From: Streptomyces sp. cf386
Lineage (GTDB): Bacteria > Actinomycetota > Actinomycetes > Streptomycetales > Streptomycetaceae
Length of the DNA stretch: 64,000 nt
NCBI RefSeq assembly: GCF_900103585.1
Contig: NZ_FNHV01000004.1
Span: 434,001 to 498,000 of the forward strand
Direction of reading: 5' to 3'
Shown piece by piece: positions 1 to 8,559 of this stretch. The position numbers were made by a program, and so were the translations under genes. Under the pieces are notes generated by a model. That model saw nothing but the letters and a program-made list of their open reading frames with translations, did no database searches and had not been told where the DNA came from. The stretch's first letter is position 1. Each line of letters starts with the position of its first letter.

Positions 1-1
1 C

Positions 2-745
2 GTCGGCGCGATCGTCGCGCTGGCCTCGGTGTGGGCGACGACGGTCGCCACCCAGGAGTACGGCTTCGCCGGCATCCTCTTCACGGCGGTGATCGTCGGT
101 GTGGGATGCGGCCTGGTCAACGGGATGCTGATCGCCTACGGCGCGATGGTGCCGTTCATCGCCACGCTCGCCATGCTGGCCTCCGCGCGCGGCCTGGCGT
201 TGCAGATCACCGACGGCAAGACGCAGATCGTCACCATCCCCTCGGTACTCGACCTCGGCGAGCGCGACGCCTACGTCCTCGGCATCCCGCCACTGGTCAT
301 GGTGTTCGCGGTCGTGACGATCATCGGCTGGCTGGTCCTGAACCGCACGACCTTCGGGCGGCGCACGGTCGCCGTCGGCGGCAACGCGGAGGCGGCCCGG
401 CTCGCCGGTATCGACGTCCGCCGCCAGCGGCTCTACCTCTACCTGCTGTCCGGACTGTGCTGCGGCATCGCAGCCTTCCTGCTGATCATCCTGTCCGGAT
501 CAGGCCAGAACACCAACGGCAACCTCTACGAACTCGACGCCATCGCGGCCGCGATCATCGGCGGCACGCTGCTCACCGGGGGCCGCGGCACCATCGTCGG
601 CTCCGTGCTCGGCGTCCTGATCTTCACCACGATCACCAACATCTTCGCCCTGAACAACCTGCAGAGCGACGTCCAGCAGATCGCCAAGGGCGCGATCATC
701 GTCGCCGCCGTGCTGGTCCAGCGCCGTACCGCGAGCACGACCTGA
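2..745 (+). CDS. Sugar ABC transporter permease (RbsC type), 5' end missing
   Basis: This is the 3' part of an inner-membrane permease of a carbohydrate ABC importer; the gene runs in from before the window. The visible 247 residues are a chain of hydrophobic segments, and near residue 186 they carry the glycine-rich signature GGTLLTGGRGTIVGS typical of ribose/xylose/inositol-type permeases (RbsC family). The matching extracellular binding protein starts 17 bases downstream, so the two form one transcription unit; the ATPase would have to lie upstream of the window. The substrate cannot be read from the sequence. The oxidoreductase, isomerase and glycoside-processing genes that follow suggest a sugar or cyclitol. 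Confidence 0.9.
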   Translation, partial: VGAIVALASVWATTVATQEYGFAGILFTAVIVGVGCGLVNGMLIAYGAMVPFIATLAMLASARGLALQITDGKTQIVTIPSVLDLGERDAYVLGIPPLVMVFAVVTIIGWLVLNRTTFGRRTVAVGGNAEAARLAGIDVRRQRLYLYLLSGLCCGIAAFLLIILSGSGQNTNGNLYELDAIAAAIIGGTLLTGGRGTIVGSVLGVLIFTTITNIFALNNLQSDVQQIAKGAIIVAAVLVQRRTASTT

Positions 746-762
746 GGAAAGGGTTCACCGCC

Positions 763-1821
763 ATGCCAGAGCCGACCGACTTCACGAGTCGCTTCACCAG
801 TCGCAGAGGGCTGCTCTTCGGGACCGCCGCCGTAGGTGCCGGTGCCCTCCTCGTGGGGTGCACGAGCAACGAGTCCGACGACGAGCCGGCCGCGAACGAC
901 CAGCCGGCCGCCGACGACAAGCCCGGCAAGCAGGTCACCATCGGCTTCGCCGGACCGCAGGCCGACCACGGCTGGCTCAACGCGATCAACGACAACGCCA
1001 AGAGCCGGGCGAAGAAGTACTCCGACGTGACGTTGGAGATCACCGAGGGTTCCAACGACACCGCCGCCCAGATCGGCCAGATAGAGACGCTGATCAACAA
1101 GAAGGTCGACGTGCTGGTGGTGCTGCCCGCCGACGGCAAGGCGCTCACCCAGGTCGGCCTGAAGGCGATGCGGGCCGGCATCCCGGTCATCAACCTCGAC
1201 CGGATCTTCAACACCCCGCAGGCGTACCGCTGCTGGATCGGCGGCGACAACTACGGCATGGGGCTCAACGCCGGGCACTACATCGGCGAGAAGCTCAAGG
1301 ACAAGGCCGACGCCACGGTCATCGAACTGGCGGGCCTGGACAACCTGGAGCTGACCAAGCAGCGCACCGAGGGCTTCGACGCCGCCCTGAAGAACTACCC
1401 CAACATCAAGAAGGTGGCCCGTCAGGCGGCCGAGTTCACGGTCGAGTCCGGGCAGGCCAAGATGGCCCAACTCCTACAGGCGCAGTCGAAGTTCGACGCC
1501 CTGTGGAACCACGACGACGACCAGGGCGTGGGCGCCCTGCGCGCCATCGAGCAGGCGGGGCGTGACGACTTCCTGATGGTCGGCGGCGCGGGTGCGCTGT
1601 CCGCGTTCCAGGCCATCAAGCAGGACGACGGCGTCCTCAAGGCCACCGTTCTGTACCCGCCGACGATGGCCGCGTCCGCCATCGACCTGGCCCGTGCGCT
1701 GGGCCAGGGCAAGGGCGTCGGCGGCATGGCCGAGTTCGAGATCCCGGCCTCGATCACGCTCTACTCGGCGGTCGTCGACAAGACGAACATCGACCAGTAC
1801 ATGTCCACCGGCTTCAAGTGA
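763..1821 (+). CDS. Sugar-binding lipoprotein of the ribose-type ABC importer
   Basis: A 352-residue substrate-binding protein (periplasmic-binding-protein family 4, like RbsB). The N terminus has twin arginines (SRRGLLFG, residues 13-20) and a lipobox LLVGC with Cys at residue 33, so it is probably exported and lipid-anchored on the outer face of the membrane. An acidic linker (residues about 34-60) leads into the binding fold. The ATG at 763 was chosen because it places the signal directly at the N terminus and has GAGGAAAGG about 10 bases upstream; the same frame is open further 5' but that is the shadow of the permease gene. It is co-transcribed with the permease and followed at once by a strong hairpin terminator. 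Confidence 0.9.
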   Translation: MPEPTDFTSRFTSRRGLLFGTAAVGAGALLVGCTSNESDDEPAANDQPAADDKPGKQVTIGFAGPQADHGWLNAINDNAKSRAKKYSDVTLEITEGSNDTAAQIGQIETLINKKVDVLVVLPADGKALTQVGLKAMRAGIPVINLDRIFNTPQAYRCWIGGDNYGMGLNAGHYIGEKLKDKADATVIELAGLDNLELTKQRTEGFDAALKNYPNIKKVARQAAEFTVESGQAKMAQLLQAQSKFDALWNHDDDQGVGALRAIEQAGRDDFLMVGGAGALSAFQAIKQDDGVLKATVLYPPTMAASAIDLARALGQGKGVGGMAEFEIPASITLYSAVVDKTNIDQYMSTGFK

Positions 1822-1827
1822 GGCGCA

Positions 1828-1864
1828 CCCTGCCCGACGGGGACGAGGGGTTCGTCGGGCAGGG
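1828..1864 (+). terminator. Hairpin terminator after the ABC importer genes
   Basis: A perfect 12-bp inverted repeat (CCCTGCCCGACG, 13-base loop, CGTCGGGCAGGG) starts six bases after the stop codon of the binding protein. It has no T-tract, which is usual for Streptomyces terminators. It separates the importer genes from the oxidoreductase gene at 2154. Confidence 0.75.
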
Positions 1865-1913
1865 CCGGGAGCGTTCTGCGGATCGAGCCGACCCGGGGTG
1901 CGGTAGCTCCGGG

Positions 1914-2020
1914 CGGGACGGATCGCCGGTACGGGACGGGATCGCCGTACGGGACGGGATCGCCGTACGGGACCAGGCTTCGGAACTGACTTCGGTACTG
2001 GCTGACGCCGTGGCGTCAGC
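1914..2020. repeat. 18-bp tandem repeat and palindrome in a 332-bp gap
   Basis: The gap 1822-2153 contains no credible gene. At 1914-1967 lie three tandem 18-bp units (CGGGACGGGATCGCCGTA; the first unit differs slightly) plus a partial fourth to 1974. At 2001-2020 is a perfect 20-bp hairpin, GCTGACGCC-GT-GGCGTCAGC. The repeat could be a protein-binding array for the promoter of the oxidoreductase gene at 2154 or simply slippage of GC-rich DNA; the sequence alone does not decide. Confidence 0.6.
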
Positions 2021-2153
2021 CGGCCGGTGCCGCGGGTCGGGTCGACCCCGTAGCGCCGGCTGATGCCGTGATGCGGGCCGTGGCCACCGCTGGCGAGGTC
2101 TGCAAGATGCCCCCAACCCCCCACCGCGGCACGACGACGAGGAGGACCATCGC

Positions 2154-3437
2154 ATGGGACAGCCGCAGCAGCCCGACGAGGCCGAGGCGGAGGCAGGCGT
2201 GGGCGTGACCGGCCCCGCCGCCGAGGCCGGGGTCGACGTGTCCCGGCCCGGCACGGCGGCGGACAAGCCACCCCTGCGCGTCGGCATGGTCGGCTACGCC
2301 TTCATGGGCGCCGCGCACTCCCAGGGCTGGCGCACCGCGGGCCGCGTCTTCGACCTGCCCCGCACCCCGGCCCTGGCCGCGATCTGCGGGCGGGACGCGG
2401 CGGCCGTGCGCGCGGCGGCCGACCGGCACGGCTGGGCGACGGCGGAGACCGACTGGCGTGCCCTGATCGAGCGGGACGACATCGACCTCGTCGACATCTG
2501 CACCCCGGGCGACAGCCACGCCGAGATCGCGCTCGCCGCGCTGGCCGCGGGCAAGCACGTCCTGTGCGAGAAGCCCCTCGCGAACAGCGTCGAGGAAGCC
2601 GAGGCGATGGCGGTGGCGGCCGAAACGGCGTACAGCAACGGCCAGGTGGCGATGGTCGGCTTCAACTACCGCCGCGTCCCGGCCAGCGCGCTGGCCCGCA
2701 GCATGGTCGCCGAGGGCCGACTCGGCACCCTGCGGCATGTGCGGGTGACGTACCTTCAGGACTGGCTCGTGGACCCGGAGTTCCCGCTCACCTGGCGGCT
2801 GCGCAAGGAGCTGGCCGGCTCGGGCGCGCTCGGCGACCTGGGGGCGCACATCATCGACCTCGCGCAGTACCTGGCGGGCGAGCAGCTCACGGGGGTGTCC
2901 GCCCTGACGGAGACCTTCGTCAAGGAACGCCCGCTGCCCGGCGGAGCCGTGAAGGGCCTTTCCGCCGTGTCGGCGGAGGGTGCCACCGGACAGGTCACCG
3001 TCGACGACGCCGCCCTGTTCACCGGCCGCTTCCCGTCCGGCGCCCTCGCCTCCTTCGAGGCCACCCGCTTCGCCACCGGCCGCAAGAACGCCCTGCGCCT
3101 GGAACTCAACGGATCGCACGGCTCGATCGCCTTCGACCTGGAGCGGCTCAACGAGCTCAGCTACCACGACGGAACCGAACCCGGAGCCCACGCCGGCTTC
3201 CGCCGCATCCTCGTCACCGAACCCGACCACCCCTACCTGGACGCCTGGTGGCCGCCGGGCCACGGCCTCGGCTACGAGCACACCTTCGTCCACCAGGCCC
3301 GCGACCTGGTCCACGCCATCGCGCAGGGCCGCCGGCCCGCACCCTCCTTCGCCGACGGGCTGCAGGTGCAGCGCGTGCTCGCGGCGGTGGAGGAGAGCGC
3401 CGAGAAGAACTCCGTCTACACCCCGATAGCGGTCTGA
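2154..3437 (+). CDS. Gfo/Idh/MocA-family sugar oxidoreductase
   Basis: A 427-residue NAD(P)-dependent oxidoreductase. A low-complexity extension of about 40 residues (rich in Ala, Glu, Gly) precedes the Rossmann fold, whose dinucleotide loop reads VGMVGYAFMG. The family motif CEKPLAN (about residue 140), with the catalytic Lys, is present, followed by the C-terminal alpha/beta substrate domain. GAGGAGGACC lies just before the ATG at 2154; a start inside the extension is possible. The sugar-isomerase gene begins 15 bases after the stop, so both are in one operon. Members of this family oxidise sugar or inositol hydroxyls; beside ThuA and DUF1080 domains, C3 oxidation of a glucoside is a reasonable guess, as ThuB does for trehalose-type sugars. 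Confidence 0.88.
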   Translation: MGQPQQPDEAEAEAGVGVTGPAAEAGVDVSRPGTAADKPPLRVGMVGYAFMGAAHSQGWRTAGRVFDLPRTPALAAICGRDAAAVRAAADRHGWATAETDWRALIERDDIDLVDICTPGDSHAEIALAALAAGKHVLCEKPLANSVEEAEAMAVAAETAYSNGQVAMVGFNYRRVPASALARSMVAEGRLGTLRHVRVTYLQDWLVDPEFPLTWRLRKELAGSGALGDLGAHIIDLAQYLAGEQLTGVSALTETFVKERPLPGGAVKGLSAVSAEGATGQVTVDDAALFTGRFPSGALASFEATRFATGRKNALRLELNGSHGSIAFDLERLNELSYHDGTEPGAHAGFRRILVTEPDHPYLDAWWPPGHGLGYEHTFVHQARDLVHAIAQGRRPAPSFADGLQVQRVLAAVEESAEKNSVYTPIAV

Positions 3438-3452
3438 GGAGGCTGACGCGCG

Positions 3453-4451
3453 ATGCCGCGTACGTTCACGCTGTTCACCGGCCAGTGGGCCGATCTGCCG
3501 CTGGAGGAGGTCTGCCGGCTCGCTCGCGACTTCGGCTACGACGGTCTCGAACTCGCCTGCTGGGGCGACCACTTCGAGGTCGACAAGGCCCTCGCGGACC
3601 CGTCGTACATCGACTCCAGGAAGGCGCTGCTCGACAAGTACGGCCTCAAGTGCTGGGCCATCTCCAACCACCTCGTCGGCCAGGCGGTCTGCGACGCCAT
3701 CATCGACGAACGCCACCAGGCCATCCTGCCGGGCGAGGTGTGGGGCGACGGAGAGGCGGAGGGGGTCCGGCAGCGCGCCGCGGCCCGTATGAAGGACACC
3801 GCGCGGGCCGCCGCCGCCTTCGGCGTCGACACGGTGATCGGCTTCACCGGCTCCGCCATCTGGCACCTGGTCGCCATGTTCCCGCCCGCGCCCGAGTCGA
3901 TGATCGAACGCGGCTACGAGGACTTCGCCGAGCGCTGGAACCCGATCCTGGACGTCTTCGACGAGGAGGGCGTGCGGTTCGCGCACGAGGTCCATCCCAG
4001 CGAGATCGCCTACGACTACTGGACCACCTGGCGGGCTCTGGAGGCGGTGGGGGGCCGCCCCGCCTTCGGCCTGAACTTCGACCCGTCGCACTTCGTGTGG
4101 CAGGACCTCGATCCCGTCGGCTTCCTGTGGGACTTCCGCGACCGCATCTACCACGTCGACTGCAAGGAGGCCCGCAAGCGCCTGGACGGCCGCAACGGCC
4201 GCCTCGGCTCCCATCTGCCGTGGGGTGACCCGCGCCGGGGCTGGGACTTCGTGTCGGCCGGGCACGGTGACGTCCCCTGGGAGGACGTCTTCCGCATGCT
4301 GCGATCCATCGACTACACGGGTCCGATCTCCGTGGAGTGGGAGGACGCCGGCATGGACCGGCTCCAGGGCGCCCCCGAGGCACTGACCCGGCTGAAGGCC
4401 TTCGACTTCGAGCCGCCCAGCGCGTCCTTCGACGCCGCGTTCAACAGCTGA
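3453..4451 (+). CDS. Sugar phosphate isomerase/epimerase (TIM barrel)
   Basis: A 332-residue xylose-isomerase-like TIM-barrel protein (AP_endonuc_2 family). Typical metal-site elements are visible: an HEV/HPSE segment (FAHEVHPSE), [15 protein letters not shown] and SVEWEDAG, supplying Glu, Asp, His and Glu ligands. The start has GGAGG eleven bases upstream (TGAGGAGGCTGACGCGCGATG). It is immediately downstream of the Gfo/Idh/MocA gene, an arrangement known from inositol and 3-keto-sugar pathways, where this partner isomerises or hydrates the keto-sugar. The exact reaction cannot be assigned from sequence. Confidence 0.88.
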   Translation: MPRTFTLFTGQWADLPLEEVCRLARDFGYDGLELACWGDHFEVDKALADPSYIDSRKALLDKYGLKCWAISNHLVGQAVCDAIIDERHQAILPGEVWGDGEAEGVRQRAAARMKDTARAAAAFGVDTVIGFTGSAIWHLVAMFPPAPESMIERGYEDFAERWNPILDVFDEEGVRFAHEVHPSEIAYDYWTTWRALEAVGGRPAFGLNFDPSHFVWQDLDPVGFLWDFRDRIYHVDCKEARKRLDGRNGRLGSHLPWGDPRRGWDFVSAGHGDVPWEDVFRMLRSIDYTGPISVEWEDAGMDRLQGAPEALTRLKAFDFEPPSASFDAAFNS

Positions 4452-4753
4452 ACCACGCACCCGGCGCTGGTCGGGGACGGGGCCCGGATGCACCGCCGGT
4501 CCCCCCTCCGACCTGCGCGGATCCCGCTTTGTCCTGTGCTGGGAAAAAGTTCAACCGATCCTGACGCAAGGGGTGTTCGCCCCGGACGGACGCGGTTACC
4601 GTCCCTGAAGTGTTCAGGACACACACAGAAGCGTTCAGGACACAGGGAAATGTTCACGGCACGACCACCTCCGGGGTGACGGCGCACCCCGGCGCCCGCA
4701 CCGCACGTCTTCGCACCCACCCCGTACGGCCCACCCGTTCCCGGAGGGACTTC
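4452..4753 (+). promoter_or_regulatory. 302-bp gap with phased GTTCAGGACAC repeats
   Basis: No gene is supported here, although the frame of the next gene stays open back to 4610. Direct copies of TGTTCAGGACACA lie at 4611 and 4632 (CGTTCAGGACACA), with a weaker TGTTCACGGCAC at 4651, spaced 21 and 19 bases, that is about two helical turns. Such phased repeats are a usual form of regulator-binding array. A GTTACC hexamer at 4595 could be a -10 element. The coding start used for the next gene is the GTG at 4754, preceded by GGAGGGAC. Confidence 0.45.
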
Positions 4754-7700
4754 GTGCACAGAACCAGACTCAGAAGCACCCGCACCCCCAGGCGCCCCAG
4801 ACTTCGCACCGCCGTCGCCCTGTTCACCGGCCTGCTCCTCGCAGTGGGCGCCCCGGCCACCGTCGCCGGCGCCCACCCCGGTCACCCGGAACACGACGAA
4901 CCGGCCGCCGCAGAGGGGCAGTTCCAGCAGGTGCCGCTCGCCAAGGGCGAACCCGAGATGGGCGAGCCCATGTCGCTCGCCGTGCTCCCGAACCGCAGTG
5001 TGCTGCACACCTCGCGCGACGGCACGCTGCGCCTCACCGATCAGGGCGGTGTCACCAAGGTCGCCGGCAAGATCGACGTCTACAGCCACGACGAGGAGGG
5101 CCTCCAGGGCGTCGGCATCGACCCGGACTTCGCCAACAACCGGGCGATCTACCTCTACTACGCCCCACCGCTCGACACCCCCGCGGGCGACGCCCCGGAG
5201 AGCGGCACCGCCGCGGAGTTCGCGAAGTTCGACGGCGTCAACCGCCTCTCCCGCTTCGTCCTGAACGCCAACGGCACGCTGAACACGGCCAGCGAGAAGA
5301 AGGTCATCGACGTCGCGGCCTCCCGCGGGACCTGCTGCCACGTCGGCGGCGACATCGACTTCGACGCGGCCGGCAACCTGTACCTGTCGACCGGCGACGA
5401 CACCAACCCCTTCGCCTCCGACGGCTACACCCCGATCGACGACCGCGAGGGCCGCAACCCCGCCTTCGACGCCCGCCGCAGCTCCGGCAACACCAACGAC
5501 CTGCGCGGTAAGATCCTCCGGATCAAGGTCGCCGAGGACGGCTCGTACACCGTCCCGGAGGGCAACCTCTTCGCCCCGGGCACGGACAAGACCCGTCCCG
5601 AGATCTACGCGATGGGCTTCCGCAACCCGTTCCGGATGAGCGTCGACGACAAGACCGGCATCGTGTACGTCGGCGACTACGGCCCCGACGCCGGCGCCGC
5701 CAGCCCCACCCGGGGCCCGGCCGGACAGGTCGAGTTCGCCAAGGTCACGAAGGCCGCCAACTTCGGCTGGCCGTTCTGCACCGGCAACAACGACGCCTAC
5801 CTCGACTACGACTTCGCCACCGGCACCTCCGGCGAGAAGTTCGACTGCGCCGCCCCGAAGAACACCTCGCCGTACAACACGGGCCTCACCGACCTGCCGC
5901 CCGCGCAGGCCGCCTGGATCCCGTACGACGGTGCCTCCGTGCCCGAGTTCGGCACCGGCTCCGAGTCCCCGATGGCCGGTCCCGTCTACCGCTACGACCC
6001 CGACCTCGACTCCAAGGTGAAGTTCCCCGAGGCCTACGACGGCGACTTCTTCGCGGGTGAGTTCGGCCGCCGCTGGATCAAGCGGATCGAGCAGAACGAG
6101 GACGGCTCCGTCGCGAAGATCAACGACTTCCCGTGGACCGGCACCCAGATCATGGACATGGAGTTCGGCCCCGACGGCGCGCTCTACGTCCTCGACTACG
6201 GCATCTCCTGGTTCCAGGGCGACGAGCACTCCGCGCTGTACCGGATCGAGAACGCCGAGGACGGCTTCTCCCCGATCGCCGAGGTGAGCGCCGACAAGAC
6301 CTCCGGCGCGGCCGGCCTGAACGTCAAGTTCACCGGCTCCGCCAAGGACGCCGACTCCCCGGACCTCACCTACAGCTGGGACTTCGGCGACGGCACCAAG
6401 GGCGAGGGCCTCAACCCCACCCACAAGTACAAGAAGGTCGGCACCTACACCGCCACCTTCACCGCCAAGGACCCCGAGGGCAACACCGGCAACGCCAGCA
6501 CCCGGATCGTGGTCGGCAACACCGAGCCCAAGGTGCGGATCGACATCCCGGGCAACGGCGCCATGGCCGAGTTCGGCAAGCCCGTCCCGTTCAAGGTGAC
6601 CGTCACCGACCCCGAGGAGACGATCGACTGCTCCAAGGTCAAGGTCGCCTACAGCCTCGGCCACGACTCCCACGCCCACGAGCTGACCAGCGAGATGGGC
6701 TGCGAGGGCACCCTGACACCGCCCGCCGGTGACGGCGGCCACGACCCCAACGCCAACATCTACGGCGTCGTCGGTGCCGGCTACACCGACGGCGGGGCGA
6801 ACGGCCAGGAGGCCCTGACCGGCACCGGCCGTGCCGTGCTCCAGCCGCTGCACCGACAGGGCGAGCACTTCACCACCCAGTCGGGTGTGTCGGTGATCGA
6901 CAAGACCGGCGCCAACGGCGGCAAGACCGTCGGCAACATCGACGACGGCGATTGGATCGCCTTCACCCCCTACCGGTTCGACGGACAGAAGAAGATGACC
7001 GTGCGGGCCTCCTCCGGCGGCGCGGGCGGCTTCATCGAGCTGCGTACCGGTTCGCCCGACGGGCCGCTCCATGGCTCGGCCTACATCCCGCCGACCGGCA
7101 GCTGGGAGACCTTCCAGAACGTCGACGTGCCGCTGCGGGCACTGCCCAAGGGCACCACGGAGATCTACCTGGTCTTCAAGGGCGGCGAGGGCGCGCTGTA
7201 CGACGTGGACGACTTCGAGTTCTCCAAGGAGCCGTTCAAGGGCGGCAAGAAGGTCCTGGTCTTCTCCAAGACCGCCGGTTTCCGGCACGACTCCATCCCG
7301 GCCGGCATCGCGGCCCTGAAGGAGCTCGGCGCCCCGGCCGGCATCACGGTCGACGCGACCGAGGAGGCCCGGCAGTTCACCACGACCAACCTCGCCAAGT
7401 ACGACGCGGTGGCGTTCCTGTCCACCACCGGTGATGTGCTGAACGCCGATCAGCAGAAGGCGTTCGAGGACTACGTGGCGGGCGGCGGCGGTTACATGGG
7501 TATCCACGCCGCGGCCGACACCGAGTACGACTGGGCGTTCTACGGCGGTCTCGTCGGCGCCTACTTCGACTCGCACCCGGCCATCCAGAAGGCCACGGTC
7601 CGCGTCGAGGACCACGACCACCCGTCGACCGCGCACCTGGGCGACGCCTGGGAGCGCACCGACGAGTGGTACAACTACCGCACCAACCCGCGTGAGCAGG

Positions 7701-8476
7701 CCAAGGTCCTCGCCACCCTGGACGAGACCACCTACCAGGGCGGCACCATGAAGGGCGACCACCCGATCGCCTGGTGCCAGAGCTACGGCGGCGGCCGGTC
7801 CTTCTACACGGGCGGCGGCCACACCAAGGAGTCCTACGCCGAAGATGCCTTCCGGGCCCATCTCCTCGGCGGCCTCCAGTACGCCACCGGCCAGGTGAAG
7901 GCGGACTGCAAGCCGAGCAAGGACTACCGGAAGATCTTCAACGGCCAGACCCTGGAGGGCTGGAAGCAGGCCGGCCCCGGCAAGTTCAACGTCAAGGACG
8001 GCGCCCTGGAGACCGAGGGCGGCATGGGCCTGCTCTGGTACCAGGCCAAGGAGCTGAAGTCGTACTCGCTCAAGCTCGACTGGAAGATGCAGGGCGACGA
8101 CAACTCCGGGATCTTCGTGGGCTTCCCCGCCTCCGACGACCCCTGGTCCGCGGTGAACAAGGGCTACGAGATCCAGATCGACGCCACGGACGCGCCCGAA
8201 CGCACCACGGGCTCCGTCTACTCGTTCAAGTCGGCGAACATCAAGGCCCGTGACCAGGTTCTGCGGCCGCCTGGCCAGTGGAACTCCTACGAGATCAAGG
8301 TCCAGGGCGAGCGCCTCCAGGTGTTCCTCAACGGAGTCAAGATCAACGACTTCACCAACAAGGACCCCGAGCGGAGCCTGACCGACGGCTACATCGGCCT
8401 CCAGAACCATGGCGCCGACGACCAGGTCTCCTTCCGCAACATCCAGTTGAAGGAACTGCCCGTCACGGGTAACTGA
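4754..8476 (+). CDS. Secreted five-domain protein: sugar dehydrogenase, PKD, CBM6, ThuA, DUF1080
   Basis: A 1240-residue exported protein. A basic N terminus and hydrophobic core ending near AGAHP (about residue 40) form a signal peptide. In order follow a glucose/sorbosone-dehydrogenase-type beta-propeller (about 65-505, with CCHVGGDIDFD and YAMGFRNPFRM), a PKD domain (about 509-586, YSWDFGDG), a CBM6-like carbohydrate-binding region (about 690-826), a ThuA domain (about 832-1053, FSKTAGFRHDS and YMGIHAAAD) and a DUF1080/3-keto-disaccharide hydrolase-type beta-sandwich (about 1056-1235, IFNGQTLEGW). The GTG start at 4754 has a GGAGGGAC ribosome site, whereas upstream in-frame ATGs do not give a signal peptide. 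ThuA and DUF1080 proteins act on 3-keto-glucosides, which fits the neighbouring oxidoreductase and isomerase. Each domain call is by motif; the reaction of the whole is inferred. Confidence 0.88.
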   Translation: MHRTRLRSTRTPRRPRLRTAVALFTGLLLAVGAPATVAGAHPGHPEHDEPAAAEGQFQQVPLAKGEPEMGEPMSLAVLPNRSVLHTSRDGTLRLTDQGGVTKVAGKIDVYSHDEEGLQGVGIDPDFANNRAIYLYYAPPLDTPAGDAPESGTAAEFAKFDGVNRLSRFVLNANGTLNTASEKKVIDVAASRGTCCHVGGDIDFDAAGNLYLSTGDDTNPFASDGYTPIDDREGRNPAFDARRSSGNTNDLRGKILRIKVAEDGSYTVPEGNLFAPGTDKTRPEIYAMGFRNPFRMSVDDKTGIVYVGDYGPDAGAASPTRGPAGQVEFAKVTKAANFGWPFCTGNNDAYLDYDFATGTSGEKFDCAAPKNTSPYNTGLTDLPPAQAAWIPYDGASVPEFGTGSESPMAGPVYRYDPDLDSKVKFPEAYDGDFFAGEFGRRWIKRIEQNEDGSVAKINDFPWTGTQIMDMEFGPDGALYVLDYGISWFQGDEHSALYRIENAEDGFSPIAEVSADKTSGAAGLNVKFTGSAKDADSPDLTYSWDFGDGTKGEGLNPTHKYKKVGTYTATFTAKDPEGNTGNASTRIVVGNTEPKVRIDIPGNGAMAEFGKPVPFKVTVTDPEETIDCSKVKVAYSLGHDSHAHELTSEMGCEGTLTPPAGDGGHDPNANIYGVVGAGYTDGGANGQEALTGTGRAVLQPLHRQGEHFTTQSGVSVIDKTGANGGKTVGNIDDGDWIAFTPYRFDGQKKMTVRASSGGAGGFIELRTGSPDGPLHGSAYIPPTGSWETFQNVDVPLRALPKGTTEIYLVFKGGEGALYDVDDFEFSKEPFKGGKKVLVFSKTAGFRHDSIPAGIAALKELGAPAGITVDATEEARQFTTTNLAKYDAVAFLSTTGDVLNADQQKAFEDYVAGGGGYMGIHAAADTEYDWAFYGGLVGAYFDSHPAIQKATVRVEDHDHPSTAHLGDAWERTDEWYNYRTNPREQAKVLATLDETTYQGGTMKGDHPIAWCQSYGGGRSFYTGGGHTKESYAEDAFRAHLLGGLQYATGQVKADCKPSKDYRKIFNGQTLEGWKQAGPGKFNVKDGALETEGGMGLLWYQAKELKSYSLKLDWKMQGDDNSGIFVGFPASDDPWSAVNKGYEIQIDATDAPERTTGSVYSFKSANIKARDQVLRPPGQWNSYEIKVQGERLQVFLNGVKINDFTNKDPERSLTDGYIGLQNHGADDQVSFRNIQLKELPVTGN

Positions 8477-8480
8477 ACGG

Positions 8481-8514
8481 CGGCGGGCGGGGGACGCCGG
8501 ACCCCCGCCCGCCG
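8481..8514 (+). terminator. Strong GC hairpin terminator
   Basis: A perfect 13-bp stem (CGGCGGGCGGGGG / CCCCCGCCCGCCG) with an 8-base loop begins five bases after the stop of the five-domain gene and is followed by a pyrimidine-rich run. It probably ends the 3-keto-glycoside transcript before the cyclase/ebo operon. Confidence 0.8.
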
Positions 8515-8559
8515 TCTCCTCCCCTCCCCACGGGTTCGCGCACGACCAGGAGGCTGCCC

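Noticed and set aside
2016..4493. Long minus-strand frame of 825 codons
   Set aside because: It is the antisense of the oxidoreductase and isomerase genes, which have clear family motifs on the plus strand.
4610..4753. Longer N terminus for the five-domain protein from ATG 4610
   Set aside because: It would place about 48 extra basic residues before the signal peptide and cover the TTCAGGACAC repeats. The GTG at 4754 has a good ribosome site and a proper signal sequence.
4313..8410. A minus-strand open frame of 1365 codons opposite the five-domain gene
   Set aside because: It mirrors codon phase of the plus-strand gene, has Val/Gly/Asp-rich composition without any domain, and lacks a ribosome site. 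Such antisense frames are normal in 70 percent GC DNA.
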